From: JACCYI01 sp036389195
GTDB taxonomy: Bacteria > Actinomycetota > Thermoleophilia > Solirubrobacterales > Solirubrobacteraceae
Length of the DNA: 11,757 nt
NCBI GenBank assembly: GCA_036389195.1
Contig: DASVQH010000497.1
Span: forward strand, 1-11,757
Reading direction: 5' to 3'
Under the pieces are notes generated by a model. The model made no database searches. It was given only the letters and a program-made list of their open reading frames with translations, and was not told the DNA's origin. The position numbers were made by a program, and so were the translations under genes. This document shows positions 6,041 to 11,757 of the stretch, piece after piece. Position 1 is the first letter of the stretch. Every line of letters begins with the position of its first letter.

Positions 6041-6127
6041 AGGGGTCAGACCCCTCGCTATACGAACGAAAGTGAGGGGTCTGACCCCTTGCTGTACGAA
6101 GTGAAGCGAGGGGTCTGACCCCTCGCT
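6041..6127. repeat. Three-copy tandem array of the AGGGGTC(A/T)GACCCCT palindrome, 34-bp period
   Basis: The 15-bp palindrome occurs at 6041-6055 (central A), 6075-6089 and 6109-6123 (central T), with starts exactly 34 bp apart. The two 19-bp spacers are related to each other (13 of 19 identical, sharing GCT.TACGAA), so the real unit is 34 bp and was duplicated in tandem. This resembles repetitive extragenic palindromes; I recall GGGGTCAGACCCC as a frequent intergenic palindrome in GC-rich genomes but cannot verify that here. No transposase gene lies in the window. Confidence 0.8.
6105..6127 (-). terminator. Perfect 11-bp hairpin abutting the yihY stop codon
   Basis: The third palindrome is extended by its flanks to AGCGAGGGGTC (6105-6115), one central base, then GACCCCTCGCT (6117-6127). 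That makes 11 perfect base pairs on paper, with the innermost pairs opening to form the loop. Position 6127 is also the last base of the yihY TGA, so the hairpin begins in the stop codon of the minus-strand transcript. It probably serves as the transcript's 3' end or as a bidirectional terminator between the convergent genes. There is no U-tract. Confidence 0.5.
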
Positions 6128-6984
6128 CAGCGGCGCAGCTTCGCCCGCACCCACTCGCGCCCGCGGCGGATCTCGCCGTGCACCTCCTCGTCGCCCGGCA
6201 GCCGCGCCCACTCGGAGGCGAACTCCGCCCCGAACAGGATCACGTTCGACGCCGCGTAGACGAACAGCAGGAGCGCCATGAGCGCGCCGAGCGAGCCGTA
6301 GAGCGCGCCGAGATCGGCGAACTCCTCGAAGTAGACCTCGAGCGCCGCGCGGACGATGCCGAGCAGCGCGGTCGCGACGACCGCGCCGAGCCAGATCTCG
6401 CGCACGCGCGGGCGGTGCATCGGCAGCACCCGGTAGAGGAACCCGATCACGCCCGCGGTGAAGAGGAAGGGGAGCACGTCGCCGAGCGCGTCGAGCAGGC
6501 CGGCCGCCAGCCACCCGCCGCCGGCCTCGTCGTCGAGGAGCTCGGAGGCGCGGCGGGTCGCGCTCGAAGACAGCGAGAACGCGAGGATCACGGTGGCGCC
6601 GAGGATGAGCGCGACGTCGAGCGCCTTGCGGCGCAGCAGCGGCGGGCGGCTGTGGATGTCCCACGCCTGGTTGATGGCGTGGCGCAGGGCGCTCATGACG
6701 CCGCTGCCTCCGGCGATCAGGAGCAGGACCGTGAAGGGCCCGAGGCGGCCGGCGGCGTCGAGGGCGCTCAGGAGCGTCCCCTCGAGGCGCTCGCGGTCTT
6801 CGTCCTGCGACATCGGGATGCCGTCGAGCGCGGTGCCGACCACGCGGTTGCGCACCTCGTCGCCGTCGACGAAGAGCCCGAACGCCGCGACGAGCAGCAG
6901 CGCCAGCGGGATGAACGAGAACACGGCGAAGAACGCGATCTGCGCGGCATCGCGGTGAGCGCGGTCGTCGATGAACTCGAGCAC
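6127..6984 (-). CDS. YihY/BrkB family (UPF0761) inner membrane protein
   Basis: This is a six-helix membrane protein of the YihY/BrkB family, once misannotated as ribonuclease BN. Its biochemical role is not established. Numbered from the GTG at 6984 (285 residues), the family core is complete: DAAQIAFFAVFSFIPLALLL (12-31), LGPFTVLLLIAGGSGV (81-96), RHAINQAWDI (101-110), helices near 121-140, 158-186 and 198-219, and the signature YGSLGALMALLLFVYAASNV (229-248) followed by ILFGAEF. The start is uncertain. Family-like sequence (RRAAERALLTSWRA) continues upstream of this GTG, yet no ATG, GTG or TTG lies between it and the end of the upstream gene. A CTG at 7077 would give 316 residues and a 4-nt CTGA overlap with the CoA-transferase stop. 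It is the last gene of the minus-strand cluster. Confidence 0.88.
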   Translation of the reverse strand: MLEFIDDRAHRDAAQIAFFAVFSFIPLALLLVAAFGLFVDGDEVRNRVVGTALDGIPMSQDEDRERLEGTLLSALDAAGRLGPFTVLLLIAGGSGVMSALRHAINQAWDIHSRPPLLRRKALDVALILGATVILAFSLSSSATRRASELLDDEAGGGWLAAGLLDALGDVLPFLFTAGVIGFLYRVLPMHRPRVREIWLGAVVATALLGIVRAALEVYFEEFADLGALYGSLGALMALLLFVYAASNVILFGAEFASEWARLPGDEEVHGEIRRGREWVRAKLRR

Positions 6985-7073
6985 GGCGCGCCAGCTCGTC
7001 AGCAGCGCGCGTTCGGCCGCACGGCGCGCCCGGCCGCCGCCGGTCGCCCGTGGCGGCGCCTGCTTGGCGCCGC

Positions 7074-8384
7074 TCAGGACGCCCGGCGCCCCGGCACCGA
7101 GATCGTCGCGGGGCGCCCGAGCACGCCGAGCTCGCGGGCTTCGGCTTCGAGCGCTTCGCGGTGGTCGGGATGGGCGATGGCGATCAGGGCCCGCGCCCGG
7201 TCGGCGAGCGAGCGGCCGCGGAGCTTCGCGATCCCCCACTCGGTCACCACGTGGTCGACGGTGTTCTTCAGCGTCGTCACCACCGAGCCCTCGGTCAGCC
7301 GCGCCCGGATCCGGCTGCGGCCGCTGCGGGTCGTGGAGTGCAGCACGATGAACGCTTGGCCGCCCTCGGAGTACATCGCGCCGCGCGCGAAGTCGGCCTG
7401 GCCGCCGCTGGAGGACCAGTAGCGCCCGGCGACCGTCTCGGACGCGCACTGGCCGAGCAGGTCGACCTCCGTCGTCGCGTTGACCGACACGAAGTCGCGT
7501 TCCCGCGCGATGACCCGCGGGTCGTTGACGTAGTCGACCGGAAGCATCTCGACCGCGCCGTTGTCATGCATCCACTCGTACATGCCGGTTGTGCCCATCG
7601 CGAACGTGGTGACGACCTTGTTGGGCCGCAGCGCCTTGCGGGTGTTGGTGACCACCCCGCAGTCGACCAGGTCGACGATCCCGTCGGAGAGCAGCTCGGT
7701 GTGGATGCCCAGGTCGCGGTGGCCGCGCAGCGCCGTCAGCAGCGCGTTGGGGATGCCGCCGATCCCGACCTGGAGCGTCGCCCCGTCGCGGACCCGCTCG
7801 GCGACCTGCTCGGCGATCGACGCGTCGCGCTCGTCGGGGACGACCGGGGGGACCTCGACCAGCGGGCGGTCGGTCTGGCACCACCCGGCGACCTGCGACA
7901 CGTGGACCTGGTTGAGCCCGAACGTCCGCGGCATCCGCGCGTTGACCTCGAGGAAGAACGGGACCTGGCCGATCAGCTTGGCGACGTACTCGGCGTTCGT
8001 GCCGAGGGAGAAGTAGCCGTGCGCGTCCGGCCGGCTGGCGGCGGCCAGGACGAGCGAGCAGCGCGTCGTGTCGCGCAGCAGGTGCGGCATCTCCGAGAAG
8101 TGGTTGGGGACGAGATCGCAGCCACCCGCCCAGTACGCCGGGCGCGTCACCGGCGACAGGAAGTAGGAGACGTGCCCGAGGTGCGGCTGCAGCGTCCCGT
8201 GCAGGTACGGGCGGTCGTGGAGGACGTGCATCTGGTGCACGCGCACGCCCGAGAGCCGTTCGTGGTGCTGCTCGAGCGCGTCGAGCACGCCGACGGGCTC
8301 GCCGTTGGCCATCGCGACGATCACGTCGGCGTCCGCCTCGACGTGGTCGAGGACCGCCTCGGGCGACGTGGGCTCCAGCGGCAT
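7074..8384 (-). CDS. Acetyl-CoA hydrolase/transferase family (4-hydroxybutyrate CoA-transferase-like)
   Basis: This 436-residue cytosolic enzyme of the class I CoA-transferase/acetyl-CoA hydrolase family moves CoA between acyl groups via a glutamyl-CoA intermediate. Supporting motifs are the oxyanion and CoA-binding loop VGIGGIPNALL (206-216), the likely catalytic Glu230 in HTELLSDGIVDLVDCG (228-243), SSGGQADFARG (325-335) and the C-terminal TEWGIAKLRGRSLADRA (381-397). Length matches the bacterial 4-hydroxybutyrate or butyrate CoA-transferase group. The exact acyl substrate cannot be read from sequence. The start is the ATG at 8382-8384, with only a weak Shine-Dalgarno. It lies 32 bp downstream of the RNase HI gene on the same strand, and its TGA (7074-7076) is immediately followed by, or overlaps, yihY, so the three genes are likely cotranscribed. 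Confidence 0.88.
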   Translation of the reverse strand: MPLEPTSPEAVLDHVEADADVIVAMANGEPVGVLDALEQHHERLSGVRVHQMHVLHDRPYLHGTLQPHLGHVSYFLSPVTRPAYWAGGCDLVPNHFSEMPHLLRDTTRCSLVLAAASRPDAHGYFSLGTNAEYVAKLIGQVPFFLEVNARMPRTFGLNQVHVSQVAGWCQTDRPLVEVPPVVPDERDASIAEQVAERVRDGATLQVGIGGIPNALLTALRGHRDLGIHTELLSDGIVDLVDCGVVTNTRKALRPNKVVTTFAMGTTGMYEWMHDNGAVEMLPVDYVNDPRVIARERDFVSVNATTEVDLLGQCASETVAGRYWSSSGGQADFARGAMYSEGGQAFIVLHSTTRSGRSRIRARLTEGSVVTTLKNTVDHVVTEWGIAKLRGRSLADRARALIAIAHPDHREALEAEARELGVLGRPATISVPGRRAS

Positions 8385-8416
8385 ACGGCGGCGAGGCTAC
8401 CCGGCCGCGCGGGCGA

Positions 8417-8953
8417 TCAGCCGCGGCCCGCGGCCTCGGCGGCCGCGGCGACGGCCAGGCGGTCCGCCCGGTCGTTGAGCGCCTTGTGCTCGTGGGCCGC
8501 GCCCGTCTCGTGCCCGCGGACCCAGTGCCAGCGCACCGCCTCGTGGCGCTGGACCTCGGCGTCGAGCGCCTCGAGCAGGTCGCGGTTCTTGACCGGCTTG
8601 CCGGCCGCGGTCTTCCAGCCCTTGCGCCGCCAGCCGTCGAGCCAGGTGGTCATCGAGTTGATCATCAGCTGGGAGTCGGTGACGATCGCCGCCCGCGAGC
8701 CGTCCGGCAACGAGCGCAGGCCCTCCAGGGCGGCGGTCAGCTCCATGCGGTTGTTCGTGGTCTGCGGGTCGCCGCCCGAGCGCTCGATCGGCTCGCCGCC
8801 GCCAGGGGGGACGACGATCGCCGCCCAGCCGCCAGGGCCGGGGTTGCCGCTGCAGGCCCCGTCGGTCCACACCAGCGCCTCGCCGGGCTGCTGCTCGACG
8901 GGTGTCTCCTTCATCGGGGCGCGGCGGGGGCGGGAACGGGCGGCAGGGGGCAT
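8417..8953 (-). CDS. rnhA: Ribonuclease HI
   Basis: This enzyme degrades the RNA strand of RNA-DNA hybrids such as R-loops and primers in the cytosol. The two-metal active site is complete: Asp31 (WTDGACSGNPGPGG), Glu71 (NNRMELTAALEGL), Asp93 (VTDSQLMINS) and Asp164 (LNDRADRLA), with the flexible-loop His148 (WVRGHE). The central basic segment WLDGWRRKGWKTAAGKPVKN (104-123) matches the handle region of E. coli-type enzymes. The frame gives 178 residues from the ATG at 8953. An internal ATG at 8914 (MKETPVEQ) would give 165, nearer the 155 of E. coli. Neither has a clear Shine-Dalgarno, and the first 13 residues (Arg/Pro/Ala-rich) lie outside the domain, so the shorter form is possible. It heads the minus-strand cluster with the CoA-transferase and yihY. 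Confidence 0.95.
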   Translation of the reverse strand: MPPAARSRPRRAPMKETPVEQQPGEALVWTDGACSGNPGPGGWAAIVVPPGGGEPIERSGGDPQTTNNRMELTAALEGLRSLPDGSRAAIVTDSQLMINSMTTWLDGWRRKGWKTAAGKPVKNRDLLEALDAEVQRHEAVRWHWVRGHETGAAHEHKALNDRADRLAVAAAAEAAGRG

Positions 8954-8978
8954 GTCGGTAGCAGGCTAGAGGGCGGGC

Positions 8979-9533
8979 ATGACGCATTGTGTGAGCGGGG
9001 ACCATGCCCGCGTGAGCGCGCCGCGGGACCTCATCCGCCGCCCCGTCGAGCTCCAGAGCCCGCTGCCGCCCGACGAGTTGCTGGCCCGGCTGAAGGCCGA
9101 GCTCGGCCCGCCGCGCCGACAGATCCTGGCCGAGCTCCACCCGTTTCCTCCGAATGTCCGCGTCACGCGCGGGTGGGTGCGCGGCCGGCATGCATGGCTG
9201 GCGAACGGGAGCAGGGTCTGGCGGAACTCCTGGCGCCCGACGCTCCACGTCCGCGCGCTGCCGGACGGCACCGGGACGCTGCTGCGCGGGCGGATGGGGT
9301 GGTCCGTGCCCGTGACGGCCTTCATGGCCCTGTGGTTCGGATTCTGCTTCGTGGGCCTGGCGCGCGGCGAATGGCAGTACGCGGGGTTCGTGGCCTTCGC
9401 CGCGGCGCTGACGGCGTTCGGCACCATCACGGGACGCGGCGATCGACGGGCGCTGTTCGCGTGGCTCGACCAGGTCATCGAGGCACGGCCGGTGGAGCAG
9501 CGCGACCTCGCCGGGCTGCCGGAACGAAGGTGA
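8979..9533 (+). CDS. Small two-helix membrane protein, hypothetical
   Basis: I do not recognise a named family. The 184-residue product has a soluble N-terminal half with a Pro/Leu-rich helix (PPDELLARLKAELGP, 30-44). Next come probable beta strands (VRVTRGWVRGRHAWLAN, 60-76), then RNSWRPTLHVRALPDGTG (82-99) and TLLRGRMGWS (100-109). Two transmembrane helices follow (about 110-128 and 134-152), joined by a tight ARGEWQ turn, then a cytosolic-looking tail of about 30 residues. The R.NS..P.L...L....GT.LRGR layout resembles small uncharacterised bacterial membrane proteins I recall, with the strands packing before two helices; this is memory, not a search. The start is unsettled: ATG 8979, GTG 8991 and GTG 9012 are in frame, and only 25 bp separates ATG 8979 from the divergent rnhA ATG. 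Its stop is 35 bp before the ceramidase-like gene on the same strand. Confidence 0.65.
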   Translation: MTHCVSGDHARVSAPRDLIRRPVELQSPLPPDELLARLKAELGPPRRQILAELHPFPPNVRVTRGWVRGRHAWLANGSRVWRNSWRPTLHVRALPDGTGTLLRGRMGWSVPVTAFMALWFGFCFVGLARGEWQYAGFVAFAAALTAFGTITGRGDRRALFAWLDQVIEARPVEQRDLAGLPERR

Positions 9534-9568
9534 GGCGGGCCGCCGCGTTCCGTGGCACGGTATGTGGC

Positions 9569-11757
9569 GTGCGCAGCCTCGCCGCCGTCCTCGTCGCCCT
9601 CGCCCTCGCCGTGGTCCTCGCCGCCGCGTCGCCCGCCGGCGCGGCCCCCGGCCCGCGGCTGAAGGCCGGCGCCGGGCGCGCCGACATCACCCCGCCCCGC
9701 ACGGGCTACTACCTCGGCGGCTGGACCCGCGCCGACCGCCGCGCGCTCGGCCAGCACACGCGGCTGTTCGCCCGCACCCTCGTGCTGCAGCGGGGCGGCC
9801 GGCGGATCGCGCTGGTCGCGCTCGACCTCTTCATGGTCCCGGCCGGCATGCAGCAGCAGATCGCCGAGCTGGCGGGCTTCGACGAGCGCGACGTCCTCAT
9901 CTCGGTCACCCACACGCACTCCGGCCCCGGGGGCTACGCGAACTTCCCGACCTACAACACCGCCGCCCCCAGCACCCAGACCGCGACGACGCCGACGTCG
10001 TTCACCGACTTCTTCGACCCGCAGCCCGCCGACCGCCAGCTCTACACGTTCCTGGCCCGCCAGATCACGCTGTCCATCCAGCGCGCGACGGCCGACCTCG
10101 GGCGCGCGGTGGCCGGCTGGGGCGACGTCGAGCTGCTCGGGGTGACGCGCAACCGCAGCATCGAGGCCCACCTCGCCGATCACGGGATCGAGCAGGCTTT
10201 CGGCACGGGCAGCGCGGCCGAGGATCCCGACGGCGAGCGCCACACGGTCGCGCCCGACGTCGACGTGCTGCGCGTCGACAAGGTGCGCTGCCGCAAGCAT
10301 CCGGGGCGGCGCAAGCGCTGCCGCCACGTCCCCATCGGCGCGTGGTCGGAGTTCGCCGACCACGGCACGGTCGTGAAGTCCGAGTTCCAGGCCTACGACG
10401 CCGACCACCACGCCACCGCGCACCGGGTCTTCGAGGCCAAGGTGCGCAAGCGCGGCAAGGTCCCCGGGCGCCAGGAGGTCGTCAACGTCTACGGCAACGC
10501 CGAGGAGGGCGACCAGAGCGCCGGCCTCGACCACACCGGCCCGGCCGGGGCCGAGGAGGTCGGCCGCGCGGAGGCGGGCGCCATGCTCGCCGCCTGGCGG
10601 CGGGCGCGGCGGCGCATGTCCTCGCGTCCCGCGCTCGACGTCCGCGCCACGCGCGCCTGCTTCTGCGGGCGCGAGACGTCGAAGGGCCGCGTGGCGAGCA
10701 AGGGCGTCCCCGGCATTCCGTTCTTCACCGGCTCGGAGGAGGGCCGCGGGCCGCTCTACGACGTGACCCGCACGCCGTTCGAGGGCCGCCGCAGCGAGCA
10801 GGACGACCCCGAGCAGGGCCATAAGCTGATGTTCCCGGCGGGCGACTTCCCGGCCGCCGTCCCCCTCACCGTCGTCCGGATCGGCGACCGCATGATCGCT
10901 TCGCTGCCGGGCGAGCCGACCAAGGAGGTCGGCGTGCGGGTGAAGGCCGCGGTCGCCGCGGCGGCGCGCCCGGCCGCGCCGATCCGCCGCGTCGTCATCG
11001 CCGGGCTCGCCGACGACTACCTGTCCTACATCACGACGCCCGAGGAGTACTCCCAGCAGCACTACGAGGGCGGATCGACGCTCTTCGGGCCGCTGGAGTC
11101 GGTCTTCCTGCAGGAGCGCCTGGCGGACCTCGCGGGACGGCTCGTCCGCGGCGAGCCGGCGCCCGGCCCCGACCCGTTCGACGCCGTCAACGGCGTTCGC
11201 CCGGACGGCCCGGAGTACCCGCCCGGCGCGACGTCGGGGCGCATCGTCGCCGAGCCCGCCGAGAAGGTCGGCCGGCTCGAGCGCGCGACGCTGGGCTGGG
11301 AAGGCGGCCCGGCGGGCGCCGACCGCCCGGTGGGCGCGCCGTTCGTGCTCGCCGAGCGCCGTGACCGGCGCGGGCGCTGGCGCCGGGCGGACTCCGACCT
11401 CGGCCTCGCGATGCTCTGGCGCGCCGACGACCGCGGCCGCTACGACGCCGCCTGGGAGGTCCCGCGCCGCGCGAAGCTCGGGACCTACCGCCTCGTCGTC
11501 AGCGCGGCGGGCTACCGGCTGGAGTCGCGGCCGTTCGCGGTCGTCGCCTCCGGCGCGCTGTCGGTGCAGCGGGTGGACGCCGCGCCCGGGCGCGCGGCGG
11601 TGCGGGTCGCGTATCCGCCGGCCGTGGAGAACGTCGACCTGACCTGGCGGCCGGCGGCGATCGACGGCGGCGAGGTGCGCTTCCGCGTCGGCGATCGCGA
11701 GGTGGTGGTGCGCCGGCGCCACGGGGCGGTGTTCGAGGTCGAGGCGCCGGCGGGCGC
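9569..11757 (+). CDS. Secreted neutral/alkaline ceramidase-family amidase (C-terminus cut by window edge)
   Basis: This enzyme belongs to the neutral ceramidase family, zinc amidases that cleave the N-acyl bond of ceramide-type lipids. The frame is open for 729 codons from a GTG at 9569 to the right edge. The GTG leads straight into a signal peptide (VRSLAAVLVA..., cleavage near PAGA, residue 25). Family active-site blocks are present: ADITPPRTGYYLGG (38-51), SVTHTHSGPGG with zinc ligands His115 and probably His117, FADHGT (His265), GNAEEGDQSAG with the conserved Ser317 equivalent to the catalytic serine of the Pseudomonas enzyme, LPGEPTKEVG (Glu449), and YITTPEEYSQQHYEGGSTLF (from Tyr487). 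After about residue 530 a beta-rich ceramidase C-terminal domain begins. A basic insert with Cys241 and Cys251 lies just before His265, and a CFC sits at 364-366. It may be cotranscribed with the preceding membrane protein. Confidence 0.88.
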   Translation, partial: MRSLAAVLVALALAVVLAAASPAGAAPGPRLKAGAGRADITPPRTGYYLGGWTRADRRALGQHTRLFARTLVLQRGGRRIALVALDLFMVPAGMQQQIAELAGFDERDVLISVTHTHSGPGGYANFPTYNTAAPSTQTATTPTSFTDFFDPQPADRQLYTFLARQITLSIQRATADLGRAVAGWGDVELLGVTRNRSIEAHLADHGIEQAFGTGSAAEDPDGERHTVAPDVDVLRVDKVRCRKHPGRRKRCRHVPIGAWSEFADHGTVVKSEFQAYDADHHATAHRVFEAKVRKRGKVPGRQEVVNVYGNAEEGDQSAGLDHTGPAGAEEVGRAEAGAMLAAWRRARRRMSSRPALDVRATRACFCGRETSKGRVASKGVPGIPFFTGSEEGRGPLYDVTRTPFEGRRSEQDDPEQGHKLMFPAGDFPAAVPLTVVRIGDRMIASLPGEPTKEVGVRVKAAVAAAARPAAPIRRVVIAGLADDYLSYITTPEEYSQQHYEGGSTLFGPLESVFLQERLADLAGRLVRGEPAPGPDPFDAVNGVRPDGPEYPPGATSGRIVAEPAEKVGRLERATLGWEGGPAGADRPVGAPFVLAERRDRRGRWRRADSDLGLAMLWRADDRGRYDAAWEVPRRAKLGTYRLVVSAAGYRLESRPFAVVASGALSVQRVDAAPGRAAVRVAYPPAVENVDLTWRPAAIDGGEVRFRVGDREVVVRRRHGAVFEVEAPAG

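Larger units (their letters stand above)
5550..6126. other. 577-bp gene-free, palindrome-rich intergenic block
   Basis: This is the only long gap in the window, and it lies between convergent genes (SDR and yihY). Several short frames are open through it, but none has codon patterning, a start signal or a recognisable product, so I call no gene. It contains a likely terminator hairpin (5599-5623), an array of alternately oriented ATCCACGTTGACC-like half-sites forming hairpins (5694-5892), a small hairpin at 5892-5919 (CGCCGC/GCGGCG), another at 6016-6035 (CTGCCGC/GCGGCAG), and a three-copy GGGGTC(A/T)GACCCC repeat (6041-6127). It looks less GC-rich than the flanking genes. Confidence 0.7.

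Noticed and set aside
5697..6104. Plus-strand small open frames (5675-5887, 5697-6104, 5936-6118) in the repeat block
   Set aside because: They follow the palindromes rather than a coding pattern, lack Shine-Dalgarno sequences, and show no recognisable or hydrophobic/structured segments.
5546..6664. Minus-strand frame of 372 codons through the intergenic block and into yihY
   Set aside because: It overlaps the true yihY frame, is Arg/Ala/Pro-rich, and runs across the palindromes without any domain; there is no plausible start signal.
6127..6984. Ribonuclease BN annotation for the YihY/BrkB protein
   Set aside because: The family's former ribonuclease BN label was a misassignment (that activity belongs to the ElaC/RNase Z family). 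This protein is a multi-helix membrane protein with no nuclease motif, even though it lies near a genuine RNase HI gene.
8966..11722. A 918-codon open frame on the minus strand across the ceramidase-like gene
   Set aside because: It is antisense to a protein with a signal peptide and a full family motif set. Its composition (Arg/Gly/Ala/His repeats) is what third-position GC bias produces on the opposite strand.

Overview
The window is very GC-rich and gene-dense. Gene content and protein style suggest a soil actinobacterium of the Thermoleophilia/Solirubrobacterales type (Conexibacter, Solirubrobacter, Baekduia and relatives). The evidence is an actinobacterial-type RecC N-terminus, a secreted PD40 protein ending in the Lys/Arg-rich beta domain common in that order, a VKOR-DsbA pair, and a secreted ceramidase-family enzyme. 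The taxonomic placement is inference from recalled protein style, not a search.

Layout from left to right: (1) the N-terminal third of recC on the minus strand, running off the left edge; (2) divergent from it, a secreted beta-propeller (PD40/TolB-like) protein; (3) a minus-strand operon dsbA-like > VKOR (4-nt GTGA overlap) > lysophospholipid acyltransferase-like gene; (4) divergent from that after only 40 bp, an NAD-type short-chain dehydrogenase; (5) a 577-bp gene-free block (5550-6126) between convergent genes, packed with palindromes; (6) a minus-strand cluster RNase HI > acetyl-CoA hydrolase/transferase family CoA-transferase > YihY/BrkB membrane protein; (7) plus-strand genes for a small two-helix membrane protein and a secreted neutral-ceramidase-family enzyme that runs off the right edge.

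Functional links: DsbA and VKOR form a standard oxidative protein-folding pair. VKOR re-oxidises the DsbA-like CPFC thioredoxin-fold protein and passes electrons to quinone. The two secreted proteins in the window both carry several cysteines, so they are plausible clients, but that is inference. The other genes look like ordinary housekeeping or lipid and acyl metabolism. I see no phage, conjugation, CRISPR, toxin-antitoxin or defence cassette.

The most unusual part is the 5550-6126 block. It holds two unrelated repeat families. One is a series of seven alternately oriented copies of an ATCCACGTTGACC-like half-site that form three successive hairpins, plus a fourth alternative pairing. The other is three copies of the 15-bp palindrome AGGGGTC(A/T)GACCCCT at an exact 34-bp period, the last abutting the yihY stop codon. 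No protein gene in the block is convincing. It may be a REP/REPIN-like non-autonomous element array, a structured RNA, or a multi-site protein-binding region, and it is the part most worth a comparative search.
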